Notes: a model not told the origin generated them from the letters alone. A stretch of 64,000 nt of DNA from Shimazuella soli (GCF_022511585.1 NZ_JAKWBN010000001.1:358269-422268), one strand, 5' to 3'. Positions 8,115-15,861 are shown, counted from the first letter of the stretch. Program-made: numbers and translations.

Positions 8115-9046
8115 CTAAGCGCTTTTACTTGCAGATGTTTCTCTAAATGTTGTCAGGATAGATTAAAAGCGTGATGATTAAAGAAGAATAGTGAAGCTTT
8201 TGTGTAGCAACATGTAAAAACAAAAACAACTCCCGTCGATTGCTCTGAACGAAATATTAAGGATCGCCCTATCAACTATAGACATTAGAATAGTTATTTT
8301 TATTTCTAAAGATAAACACTGTTCTTTATGTAGCAGTAGTTTTGTATTTTTTCCAAGAGTTTTTTTAGAGTTAGAAAACTAACCAACATTTTGCTTTCTT
8401 CTCTGGCATCTGGCAAGCGCAGTTTTATGTAACTTAATTTCTTCCTGATTTTAGTCTTCCCTCAAAAATCGATAAATTCTGGAAAAAACAGCAGATCATG
8501 AGTTGTTGTTTCTTTCTAGATATTTTGGCACTCCTTCAGAGCGAGTGTTCGAACGGTGGCTTTGAGATTATGGAGATTGTAAAAGTAGACTACTGAGGAC
8601 GATGCAAAATGTCCTCTATATTAGAGAACATTTTATAGTGGGAGAGGTGATGTAAATAGATGGTTTCAGTTCATGACAGGCTAGTATATCAACATAACAT
8701 CATTAAATGAAACCTTTGCCAAATCCAAAACGAGGTAAAATGAATTTAAGGGCAATTAAAAATAAGAAGATTAGCATCGAATCACCTCCTCCTATCAGTA
8801 TCAATAGCTATATATCTTATGTGGAAAGTTTTAATTTTGTAAAGGTATATAACCTGCTTTATTGTTATAAATTTAATTTTGGAGTTGAGATATGCACACG
8901 GGTGGTATATTCATTTTGGAGAGGTACGGAAATATGCTAGAAACCAGCCTCCGACGCTTGAGGAGTAACGTAACCATATAAGTGGTATGTGAACGATTCG
9001 AGGCATGAGGGCCGATCTATAAGTGATCAATGTAAGGGGATTTTTG
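8115..9046. other. intergenic stretch inserted in the broken recombinase gene
   Basis: No convincing gene apart from the tiny minus-strand ORF at 8703-8777. A plus-strand frame at 8707-8940 lacks a ribosome-binding site and looks spurious. Together with 9047-9640 this DNA separates two collinear pieces of the recombinase gene. Confidence 0.5.
8703..8777 (-). CDS. 24-aa hydrophobic peptide ORF with strong ribosome-binding site
   Basis: The ORF MLIFLFLIALKFILPRFGFG plus four residues is preceded by AGGAGGTGATTCG directly before ATG, a near-ideal Bacillales Shine-Dalgarno sequence. The peptide is a single hydrophobic helix with a Gly/Phe-rich cationic end. It resembles tiny spore or membrane peptides and type I toxin peptides in general form only. 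No family assignment. Confidence 0.4.
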   Translation of the reverse strand: MLIFLFLIALKFILPRFGFGKGFI

Positions 9047-9631
9047 ATGCAAAAAAAACCAACAGCATATGAGATAGAAGCAGCAGCAAAGCGTGTACAG
9101 GAGTTAATAAGGAAATACCGAGCAGAGAAACTGGATGAGGATGAAAGAAAGGTGATAAACGAAGACTACCAGGTGGGAGATATCTTGCGGATAGCGTGCA
9201 CTCCAGCTACCGCACAGGTTGTAGATATTTCACCCCATTATATGTGGGTGGACTGGCCATGGGAGAAGAAGATTGATTCCGACTCAAAGTATGGATGGAT
9301 TGGACTAGAGGCATTTCCTATCGATCCAGATTCGGATGAGTGGTTGGAAGGGCTGTTTTACACATATCCTGCACCTCATCATCTGACAGTAGGTGACACA
9401 TGTCTTGTCAGTATTCCGGAGACTTTTGTAGCAGTAATCAATATCATTTACCATGATCCACCACTAGATATCGGTCGGCTGCCTCGACCACATACCACTC
9501 TTGTTGTGCGACGGATCGATAATCTGGAGCCGATTATCAGAGATGATGATGTTGAAGAAGACAGTGGTATTCCAATCGAACTGGATTCAGCGGCTCCGAT
9601 TTCGTTGGAAGTTGTGTTTCGAGCTAATTGA
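9047..9631 (+). CDS. hypothetical protein, 194 aa
   Basis: The start ATG (MQKKPTAYEIEAAAKRV) has AGGGGA 8 nt upstream; the longer frame from 9023 is not needed. A charged N-terminal helix is followed by a beta-rich domain (DYQVGDILRIACTPATAQVV, WVDWPWEKK, TVGDTCLVSIPETFVAV) and an acidic tail. GC is higher than around it. It lies inside the DNA separating the two pieces of the broken recombinase, so it was probably carried in. No domain recognised. Confidence 0.6.
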   Translation: MQKKPTAYEIEAAAKRVQELIRKYRAEKLDEDERKVINEDYQVGDILRIACTPATAQVVDISPHYMWVDWPWEKKIDSDSKYGWIGLEAFPIDPDSDEWLEGLFYTYPAPHHLTVGDTCLVSIPETFVAVINIIYHDPPLDIGRLPRPHTTLVVRRIDNLEPIIRDDDVEEDSGIPIELDSAAPISLEVVFRAN

Positions 9632-9640
9632 CATTACACC

Positions 9641-9692
9641 CTAATGATAAGGTAAAAGGAATAAATGATATTGCAAAACTTCTCCAGCTCAG
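9641..9692 (+). pseudogene. scrap of the SpoIVCA-type recombinase gene
   Basis: AATGATAAGGTAAAAGGAAT and the following roughly 30 bp match 218-268 of the first recombinase copy. The frame runs from NDKVKGIN to IAKLL. It is collinear with the piece ending at about 8066, with some 1.57 kb of other DNA between them and about 40 bp missing. Confidence 0.75.
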
Positions 9693-9734
9693 CTGCATCT
9701 TAGCACTTAACTTTCATGCACCACTATTGACATT

Positions 9735-9854
9735 AGTATAGAAATTCTAATGCACTTACGTTCGTTAAAAAAAGCACGGAAAGATGTATCCTTACATGAT
9801 CCGATCGGAACGGATAAAGAAGGAAATGAGATACCTTTGACCTTATGTATGTGA
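9735..9854 (+). pseudogene. sigK: remnant of the N-terminal half of sigma-K, ending at an AATGA skin-type junction
   Basis: The frame reads [20 protein letters not shown], then [10 protein letters not shown], which from memory is nearly identical to the stretch of sigma-K just before the skin insertion point. After the core AATGA (9825-9829) the frame changes to PLTLCM and stops. Upstream of 9735 only degenerate similarity can be guessed back to about 9709, and the first roughly 110 codons of sigK are missing. The remnant directly follows the recombinase scrap at 9641-9692. The matching C-terminal half lies on the opposite strand at 15369-15659. Confidence 0.8.
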
Positions 9855-9994
9855 TCGAAGGTATAAGAGTTCCTTTGACCTTATGGTAACTGGCAATAAC
9901 AATAATAATATAATAAAAAACAATACAAATTTATTGTAAAACGATAAATTAATGCTAAAATTATATTGCCTTTTAAATGAGTGAGGTGTTTATT

Positions 9995-10474
9995 TTGAGG
10001 GAAGTCACAACGTTGTTTTTAAAAATAACTGTTTTTATTATAGGACTACTTGTTCTTGCTTTATGTATATTTTTAGTGCCCCATATGGCGAATTTTGCAG
10101 CAAAATTGTATCCAAATATTGCCCCAATGAAATATCTCGTTTTCATGGTGATGTATGGAGCGGCTGTGCCTTTTTATCTTGCTCTCTATCATGCTTTCAA
10201 CCTTTTACGGTACATTGACGAGAGCACAGCGTTCTCAGACTTATCTGTAAAGGCGTTAAAGAACATAAAGTACTGTGCGATTACAATCAGTGGTTTGTAT
10301 GTATTAGGCTTGCCACTCTTTCATTTTATAGCGAAGAAAGTTGACCCTCCTATTGGATTATTGGGACTCATCATCATTTTTGCTTCGTTGGTTATCGCCG
10401 TTTTTGCTGCTATCCTCCAACGGCTTCTACAAGAAGCGATTAACATAAAATCAGAAAATGATTTGACGATCTGA
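9995..10474 (+). CDS. DUF2975 membrane protein
   Basis: 159 aa from a TTG start with GTGAGGTG 6 nt upstream; an ATG at 9977 has no ribosome-binding site. Four hydrophobic segments are visible (about residues 8-30, 45-68, 92-112 and 120-145). The motif HAFNLLRYIDESTAFSDLSV, with KALKNIKYCAI after it, is typical of DUF2975. In Firmicutes such proteins are regularly encoded next to a small YozG-like HTH regulator, as here with an 11-nt gap. The pair probably forms a membrane-linked regulatory unit; biochemical role unknown. Confidence 0.8.
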   Translation: MREVTTLFLKITVFIIGLLVLALCIFLVPHMANFAAKLYPNIAPMKYLVFMVMYGAAVPFYLALYHAFNLLRYIDESTAFSDLSVKALKNIKYCAITISGLYVLGLPLFHFIAKKVDPPIGLLGLIIIFASLVIAVFAAILQRLLQEAINIKSENDLTI

Positions 10475-10484
10475 GGTCGAGGAT

Positions 10485-10703
10485 ATGACGATTATTATTA
10501 ACATTGATGTGATGTTAGCAAAACGTAAAATGAGCGTAACGGAGCTTTCGAAGAGGGTTGGAATTACTATGGCAAACCTTTCTGTTCTGAAAAATGGGAA
10601 AGCAAAAGCGGTTCGTTTTTCAACATTAGAAGCGATATGTAAGACTTTGGATTGTCAGCCAGGTGATATTTTGGAGTACAAAAGCGACGAAGACACTCAA
10701 TAA
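10485..10703 (+). CDS. small Cro/CI-type HTH regulator (YozG-like)
   Basis: 72 aa, practically a single HTH_XRE domain: NIDVMLAKRKMSVTELSKRV, GITMANLSVLKNGKAKAVRF and LEAICKTLDCQPGDILEY are the helices of the domain. ATG is preceded by GAGGTCGAGG. It partners with the DUF2975 gene just upstream and probably regulates that operon. Confidence 0.85.
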   Translation: MTIIINIDVMLAKRKMSVTELSKRVGITMANLSVLKNGKAKAVRFSTLEAICKTLDCQPGDILEYKSDEDTQ

Positions 10704-10763
10704 AAAAATTTATTTAATGGGGGGTCGATAGAGGATTTTAAGGAATCCTGCATTTCTAAATAA

Positions 10764-10878
10764 CTTTCTTACTATTTGGCCCAGTGACAGGGTTCCCACC
10801 ATAGACCGCAAAGTAGCATGAAGATGTAAATGATTCTTTCAATTCGAATGATCTTCTTTTATGAGTAATCAATTAGAA
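10764..10878. repeat. left arm of an inverted repeat around the phosphoesterase gene
   Basis: GGCCCAGTGACAGGGTTCC at 10778 onward, with ACCGCAAAGTAGCAT, matches the reverse complement of 11950-12052 over about 90 bp with small gaps. A related partial arm in right-arm orientation lies at 10880-11046. Confidence 0.75.
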
Positions 10879-10879
10879 T

Positions 10880-11046
10880 CAAAAATAGTTATTCAGATTG
10901 GAGGAAGAGCCTATTGAAGGGGAATTGGAGTCCGGATGAGTTACTAGAACATTAGAATCAAGTGGATTTAATTTGTTACATAAATTGGTAACTATCTGAC
11001 TGACTAGAGGAGCAACCCTGTCACTAGGCGTAATTTGTAAAGAATA
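10880..11046. repeat. third, interrupted copy of the repeat arm
   Basis: Two blocks (about 10893-10916 and 11011-11046, with AACCCTGTCACTAGGC) resemble the right arm in the same direction, separated by about 90 bp of unrelated DNA. It sits in the promoter region of the phosphoesterase. Confidence 0.5.
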
Positions 11047-11064
11047 CATGAAAGAGGTGTTAGC

Positions 11065-11931
11065 TTGAAGATTGCATTTGTAGGAGATATTCATGGGAGG
11101 GTATTTCACACATTAGCTGTTTTAGCAACTTTACAACAAAAGACAAATCACCAACTCGATATGATTATTCAAGTTGGTGATTTGGGAGCATATCCTTTTC
11201 CTACTCAAGAAATGAGAAACGAAAAGTTTATTTTAGAGGATCCAACTGAACTTGATTTTAGTAAGCTTATTCATGCAAAAGGAGAATTACTTGATAATCT
11301 ATATTTGCTAAAAGAAGAATTGCATACACCTATATATTTCATTAGAGGAAATCACGAAGACTTTCATTGGTTAAATGAAATAAGTAAGAGTAACATCACA
11401 AGCGTTGACAAAACTGGTTTCTTCTCTTATGTAGTTGATGGTACTACGATGAAAATTAATGATTATCACATCTCCTTCTTAGGTGGAATTGAGACGGAAC
11501 AAGAAGATGAAACATCCATAAATGAAGAGGTATATGACAAGTTATTACATAGCCCAGTCGGAGAATTAGATATTCTAGTGACTCATGATGCTCCATATGG
11601 AATAGGGATTAGTTTTACAGGACAGGTACAAGGCTCAAGAAAAATATCGACTCTTATTGAAAGAATAAAACCAAAATACCTTATTTCAGGTCATTACCAT
11701 CACTTAAATGGTCCTAAAGTATACAGTAAAACAACATATTTAGGTTTAAATATATTGGTTCCACCTATTCGTAGGGATAGGTCAAGAAGAGTCCAATCTG
11801 ACAGTATTGCGATTTTAGATACATCGTTGAACACGATGGAGGTTCTACAAGAAGAATGGATTTCTCAGTTCTCTACTATGAACTTCGACTTCAACCAATT
11901 TGTTCAACAATTTAAAGCAAATCTTCTCTAA
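11065..11931 (+). CDS. calcineurin-like metallophosphoesterase
   Basis: 288 aa, TTG start with GAGGTG upstream. The metal-binding motifs of the family appear in order: GDIHGR (residues 7-12), GDLG (about 38), RGNHED (about 94), THDAP (about 172) and SGHYHH (about 209). This supports a two-metal phosphodiesterase or phosphatase acting in the cytoplasm. The substrate is unknown. The gene has low GC and is enclosed by the inverted-repeat arms at 10764 and 11950, so it may be the cargo of a small element. Confidence 0.85.
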   Translation: MKIAFVGDIHGRVFHTLAVLATLQQKTNHQLDMIIQVGDLGAYPFPTQEMRNEKFILEDPTELDFSKLIHAKGELLDNLYLLKEELHTPIYFIRGNHEDFHWLNEISKSNITSVDKTGFFSYVVDGTTMKINDYHISFLGGIETEQEDETSINEEVYDKLLHSPVGELDILVTHDAPYGIGISFTGQVQGSRKISTLIERIKPKYLISGHYHHLNGPKVYSKTTYLGLNILVPPIRRDRSRRVQSDSIAILDTSLNTMEVLQEEWISQFSTMNFDFNQFVQQFKANLL

Positions 11932-11949
11932 GATTCTTATTGTCACTTC

Positions 11950-12052
11950 GGTTTAATTTGATTTCTCATAAATAGAACATTCAAATTGGAAGAATGATCT
12001 ATGCTACTTTGCGGTTAATGGTAGGAACCCTGTCACTGGGCCTATTTCTTAA
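11950..12052. repeat. right arm of the inverted repeat
   Basis: GGAACCCTGTCACTGGGCC (12024-12042) and ATGCTACTTTGCGGT are the reverse complement of the left arm at 10764-10878. Arms are diverged (about 80-85% by eye), so the element is not recent. Confidence 0.75.
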
Positions 12053-12076
12053 AGATGTTGTAAAAGTAAGCACATC

Positions 12077-12103
12077 AAATAAACCCTTTTAGGTTTATTT
12101 TTT
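12077..12103 (+). terminator. rho-independent terminator
   Basis: AATAAACC and GGTTTATT flank CTTTTA and are followed by T residues. It follows the phosphoesterase and its right repeat arm. Confidence 0.6.
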
Positions 12104-12269
12104 AACTACGTTGCAAGATGAGTAGAAGTGTTATAATCATAATCAACATCCATTCAAGACCATTTTTCTCTTATATCGCTGGGTGCTTCTTCTGACCGCA
12201 TATGATACTAAGTTCTAATTATCAATTTAGTTTTTAGTCATTACATATTTTCATTTAAGGAGGACTCGT

Positions 12270-12764
12270 ATGGACAAGAAGGCATTTTTATTGCACGGAT
12301 GGGAAATTGGTTACGACAAAGAAGACTGGTATCCGCCGTTGGCCGAGGTGCTCAAAGGCGTTACGGCGGAGCAAGCGAATTGGAAGCCTGAAGACGCTTC
12401 GATCAATACGATCTGGGAGAATGTTCACCATTTGACGTTTTACAAGGAACGGTTCCTGAAGCGTCTAACGGGTGAAGAAGCCGAGAATCCTCAAGGTGTG
12501 ACAAACAACGACACATTTGCAGTCACTTCCGTGGAACCGTCAGCTTGGGAAGAATCTGTTAAGAAACTGGACGACCTACATCAATCGATTCGCAATATCA
12601 TTGCTGGGTACAGCGATTATGACTTAGAGCGCGAAGTTCCGGACCCTGTCGACATGTGGTTATACAGTCTCATTCTTCACGATGCGTATCACACCGGACA
12701 AATTATACAAATCTGCAAACTTCAAGGATCTTGGCCGGCTAAGCGGTCATTTGGACAATCCTGA
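12270..12764 (+). CDS. DinB-family protein (putative metal-dependent thiol S-transferase fold)
   Basis: 164 aa with AAGGAGG 6 nt before ATG. The DinB four-helix bundle shows its three conserved histidines: NVHHLTFYKERFL (about residues 51-63), and ILHDAYHTGQI (about 133-143). These normally bind a divalent metal. DinB/YfiT proteins include bacillithiol transferases and uncharacterised stress proteins. GC content is clearly above the surroundings, suggesting a different origin. A terminator-like hairpin follows at 12915. Confidence 0.8.
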   Translation: MDKKAFLLHGWEIGYDKEDWYPPLAEVLKGVTAEQANWKPEDASINTIWENVHHLTFYKERFLKRLTGEEAENPQGVTNNDTFAVTSVEPSAWEESVKKLDDLHQSIRNIIAGYSDYDLEREVPDPVDMWLYSLILHDAYHTGQIIQICKLQGSWPAKRSFGQS

Positions 12765-12914
12765 AATAAATTCACGCGATAAATAGAATCCAGAGACAAT
12801 AATCCCAGTAGAGGAATAGTAAAGACACTGATGGGATGCCTTGCATCTGACCCCATATTTCGCTTTTGGTTGCTTAATCCCATCGGCTCAAGCCATAGTC
12901 ATAACATCAGAAAA

Positions 12915-12947
12915 AACGCTATTCTTTCTATTGGAAAGGATGGCGTT
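12915..12947 (+). terminator. hairpin after the DinB gene
   Basis: AACGCTATTCTTTC and GGAAAGGATGGCGTT form an imperfect stem between the convergent DinB and integrase genes. The T run is short. Confidence 0.4.
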
Positions 12948-13028
12948 TCGCAATGAATAAACCAATTTCTCCAAGTCTGAATAAGAATATAGTAATTAAC
13001 TAACCAATAAGGAAATATTGCAAAGGTA

Positions 13029-14570
13029 TTAAAGTTTTGGATAGATATCAAGTGTGAAATCGTTGCCTGCTTGCCATTTTTCTTTGTTGTAGATGCACTT
13101 ATCCAGAACAGATTTGAGCAGGTTGTTTTTTACTTTGGGATCAGAAGTGTTTTTGTATAAATCCATGACGTTCTCAATCTGGGGGATGATTTTTACTTTT
13201 GCAACCATTCGATCGTTTTCAAGTGAGAGTTCATTTTCAATTTGATTGATTTTCTTTTTTGTTTCTGCGAGCTTGTCTGTAATATAGTTGGACCGCTCGA
13301 TATAAGTATCATCATCATAAATGCCACGTTCCAATAGATCATGCAACCGTCCCTTTTGATCGTTTAAATTTTTCCACTCTTGTTCCAGATTCTTGAGGCT
13401 TGTCTGATAAACTTGGATTTTATTTTGAGAGGGTTCATCTATACTTCCTTGTTCCCACTGCAACTTATACTGACTGAGCCATTCTTTTAAATGAAGCATT
13501 AGTGTCTGCTCTACATATTCAAACCGAGTACTTTTGTTATTGCAAATCGTGTCTTGACAGATGAGATGAGGTTTTTGTTTATTGGTTGGTCGTAAAACCA
13601 TGGATGAATTACATTTCGCACATCGGACCAATCCTGCTAAGGGATTTGTTATCTTGTTATTTGCTCGATAAGGAACATGGGATTTATTTTTTAAAATACC
13701 TTGAGCTTTCTGATACAATTCTTCGGATATCAGAGGTTCATGTTTTCCTTGCGCTTCTATCCACTCGGATTGTGGGCGCATTTTTGCTTCTCTTCGTTTC
13801 TCTGGGTCTTTTGATTTTTTGTATGCGGTTTTCTTCCACTGCACTTTACCCGTATAGACTGCATTTTTAATGATAACAAGCACACTAGACCCTTTCCATG
13901 GGATGCCTGTATAACTTCGATATCCTAGTTCATTGAGTTTATTTGCGATTTTCTTTGTGCCCATCCGTTCACTGGGATCATCAGAGGTATACCATTCAAA
14001 AATCATTTTGACTACTGGAGCTTGTTCCGGATGTGGTATAAGAAATCGACTTCTGCCTTCTTCTTTAATTTCATATCCATAGGGAGGGCGAGTTCCAATA
14101 TAGTTGCCCTCCTCAACAGAGCGAACCCGTCCACCCTGTAATCGACGAGTAATAATTTTTAACTCTTTACGAGCCATAAAAGCTTCAAACTCGCTATATT
14201 CTTCATCCCATTCATCATGCAGATCATACGTTTTCCGAGGGGTAATAATCTTTGTATCTGCTTCTTTAAATGTTTCTAATATTAATCCCTGTTCCTTCAT
14301 GTTTCCGCGACCAAGACGGTCCATGTCCATGACAAGTACAGCATCATACTTTTTTGCTTCTACTTCTCGCAACAGTTCCATCATTTCTGGACGATGAATA
14401 AGACTTTCCCCAGATACAATTTCTTGCCTGATTTTAATGATGTTTAGGTTTTGTTGTTTCGCAGCTTTTAATAATGCTTTCTTGTGTTTTTCCAGCGTTT
14501 CGCCTTCGCCTCTTTTTTCTGCTTCCACGTCTTCACGTGATTTTCGTAAATAGATACAAGTTCTATTCAT
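13029..14570 (-). CDS. large serine recombinase (integrase)
   Basis: 513 aa from an ATG with GGAGG 8 nt upstream. The catalytic domain starts TCIYLRKSRED, where Ser of RKSRED is the expected nucleophile. It continues with VMDMDRLGRG and SEFEAFMARKELKIITRR. A Recombinase domain follows (GTKKIANKLNELGYRSY, WKGSSVLVIIKNAVYTG). Then come a zinc ribbon (LVRCAKCNSSM, then CQDTICNN) and a coiled coil. Full length and intact motifs suggest activity. It resembles prophage integrases such as SPbeta YokA/SprA more than SpoIVCA. It is a different lineage from the recombinases at 2 and 7548. No phage structural genes are in the window. Confidence 0.9.
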   Translation of the reverse strand: MNRTCIYLRKSREDVEAEKRGEGETLEKHKKALLKAAKQQNLNIIKIRQEIVSGESLIHRPEMMELLREVEAKKYDAVLVMDMDRLGRGNMKEQGLILETFKEADTKIITPRKTYDLHDEWDEEYSEFEAFMARKELKIITRRLQGGRVRSVEEGNYIGTRPPYGYEIKEEGRSRFLIPHPEQAPVVKMIFEWYTSDDPSERMGTKKIANKLNELGYRSYTGIPWKGSSVLVIIKNAVYTGKVQWKKTAYKKSKDPEKRREAKMRPQSEWIEAQGKHEPLISEELYQKAQGILKNKSHVPYRANNKITNPLAGLVRCAKCNSSMVLRPTNKQKPHLICQDTICNNKSTRFEYVEQTLMLHLKEWLSQYKLQWEQGSIDEPSQNKIQVYQTSLKNLEQEWKNLNDQKGRLHDLLERGIYDDDTYIERSNYITDKLAETKKKINQIENELSLENDRMVAKVKIIPQIENVMDLYKNTSDPKVKNNLLKSVLDKCIYNKEKWQAGNDFTLDIYPKL

Positions 14571-14618
14571 AGGGTTGTCCTCCAACCTCTTTCGCATAGG
14601 ATGAAACGAGGTGATCCT

Positions 14619-14825
14619 GTGCCACCAAAAGTAAATATCATTCCGCCAGTGATGAGTAATCAAGAACGGTTTCAAAAGTGGGAAGAAATCAATCTGATAA
14701 TCTGTCAAATATGGAATATGATAGAAAATAAACACAAATTATGTATTATTCATAACTATAACACCGATAAAGAAGGACATCAAAAAATAGATAAGGAGGG
14801 TAAAGATAAAAAGTGTATCAAATGA
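14619..14825 (+). CDS. small ORF divergent from the integrase, 68 aa
   Basis: GTG start with GAGGTGAT close upstream, giving MPPKVNIIPPVMSNQERFQK and a Lys-rich C-terminus. It lies 48 bp from the integrase start on the opposite strand. That is where excision factors or regulators of serine integrases often sit, but no family is recognised. The segment IHNYNTDKEGHQ curiously echoes the sigma-K sequence near the skin site. Confidence 0.35.
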   Translation: MPPKVNIIPPVMSNQERFQKWEEINLIICQIWNMIENKHKLCIIHNYNTDKEGHQKIDKEGKDKKCIK

Positions 14826-14913
14826 GACCATGACAGGTTTCTCAGCTTATTTTTACACCTATGGTATTGGATTCAAAATTATTTTATGGATAGAACTTGG
14901 TTAGACAAAGAGA

Positions 14914-14950
14914 TTGTTCTCCATTGTGATTGAAAATGGAGAACAAAAAA
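14914..14950. terminator. perfect 12-bp hairpin
   Basis: TTGTTCTCCATT and AATGGAGAACAA form a perfect stem followed by AAAAA, so it reads as a terminator on either strand. Confidence 0.45.
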
Positions 14951-15045
14951 TGTAACATGGAGCGAACTGATCACTTTTGTAACCTTGCTTGTGGGGGGTT
15001 GCTGGATTGCCAATCCTGATAGCCTCATTTGTTATCTTCATTTTT

Positions 15046-15084
15046 AATAAATAAGGGAAGCCTTTGGGCTGCCCTTATTTATTT
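15046..15084. terminator. long hairpin AATAAATAAGGG ... CCCTTATTTATT
   Basis: The stem of about 16 bp has loop TTTG and short T runs on both sides, so it is bidirectional. Between 14826 and 15154 I see no credible gene. Confidence 0.5.
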
Positions 15085-15154
15085 CTTAGAAATGTTGAGT
15101 CATGCTGCGTCTATATGTGGTGCTGTATTTTCTTTGCTTCAACTATTCAAATAG

Positions 15155-15345
15155 CAGATAGAGTAGGAGGGAGTGACTAACTACCGACTTTCACACCACC
15201 GTATGTACTGTTCGGTATACGGCGGTTCATCTATGTCGAACGATGTAAGTAGTAATGTTGTATCACACTTTTAAATCCTAGAGATTCCCAGTAGGCATTC
15301 CCTAGAGCTCGATGTAGCACTGGATTTCCAGATGTTCGCAAGCTG
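15155..15345 (-). mobile_element. 3' remnant of a group II intron (reverse transcriptase tail, domains V and VI)
   Basis: On the minus strand a frame ending at 15231 reads SGNPVLHRALGNAYWESLGF, which resembles the C-terminus of group II intron reverse transcriptases. It is followed immediately by a domain V hairpin (15192-15228). In it CCGCCGTA pairs with TACGGTGG around TACCGAACAGTA. Then comes a domain VI-like CGGTAGTTAGTCACT and the end motif CTCCTACTC. Only the last roughly 190 bp of the intron remain, so it cannot splice or move. Confidence 0.75.
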
Positions 15346-15368
15346 CATAGAAAAAACAGCAGTGTTTA

Positions 15369-15659
15369 TCACTGCTGTTTTTTCCATGGCTTCCGATAAA
15401 ATTCATGAAATAACTTAATTAACGCCCGCTTCTCAATACGTGATACATAGGACCGAGATATTCCTAATTCTTTTGCTATCTCCCTTTGTGTTCTTTCCTC
15501 TAAACCATCCAATCCAAACCGATTCCGAATTACCTCTTGCTCCCGATCATCCAAAATGTGCAGATGGTTCATGATTCGTTTCTTTTCAATTTTCATTTGA
15601 ACAAGGTCTACAATCTCATCTCGCTCTGTACCCAAAATATCCAATAAGGTTATTTCATT
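15369..15659 (-). CDS. sigK: C-terminal half of sporulation sigma-K (spoIIIC-like), cut at AATGA
   Basis: From the junction the protein reads [18 protein letters not shown]. It continues [19 protein letters not shown] and [17 protein letters not shown], ending [13 protein letters not shown]. This is region 3/4 of sigma-K, with the intact region 4.2 helix-turn-helix that binds the -35 element. It starts exactly where B. subtilis sigK is split by skin. Upstream of AATGA the frame (HHLYKDKV) soon meets a stop, and the N-terminal region (core binding, region 2) is absent. Without DNA rearrangement this half makes no working sigma factor. Its stop overlaps a hairpin ending in T6 (15351-15382). A degenerate N-terminal piece lies at 9735-9854 on the other strand. 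Confidence 0.9.
   Translation of the reverse strand, partial: NEITLLDILGTERDEIVDLVQMKIEKKRIMNHLHILDDREQEVIRNRFGLDGLEERTQREIAKELGISRSYVSRIEKRALIKLFHEFYRKPWKKQQ
15655..15659 (-). other. recombination core AATGA at the sigK split
   Basis: The core lies in the imperfect dyad AAGGTTAATGAAATAACCTT on the minus strand. The N-terminal remnant has AAGGAAATGAGATACCTT on the plus strand at 9821-9837. Both keep AAGG left and CCTT right of AATGA, as expected for half-sites of one serine recombinase. Confidence 0.7.
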
Positions 15660-15829
15660 AACCTTATCCTTATATAAATGATGGCTTTATATAGGAGAGA
15701 GAAGAATAGCGTGGGTAGCAAAGATTGAAAAACGATTTTGTTCATACAGTTTACACGTAAATAACCATTCCTAATGTCACTAACGTTGAAAATTTATATT
15801 AGGATAAAATAAACCACTAATCAAATCAC

Positions 15830-15861
15830 TTGACCTTGACATTGATGTCAAGGTTTATAAT
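15830..15861 (+). promoter_or_regulatory. MerR-type promoter and operator
   Basis: The -35 TTGACC (15830-15835) and -10 TATAAT (15856-15861) are separated by 20 bp, the stretched spacing of MerR-controlled promoters. The spacer carries the perfect dyad CCTTGACATTGATGTCAAGG (15834-15853). Confidence 0.75.

Noticed and set aside
8707-8940. 77-codon plus-strand ORF
   Set aside because: No ribosome-binding site and low-complexity AT-driven composition; the opposite strand has the better small ORF.
13029-14570. Complete prophage around the large serine integrase
   Set aside because: No capsid, tail, lysis or replication genes lie on either side in the window.
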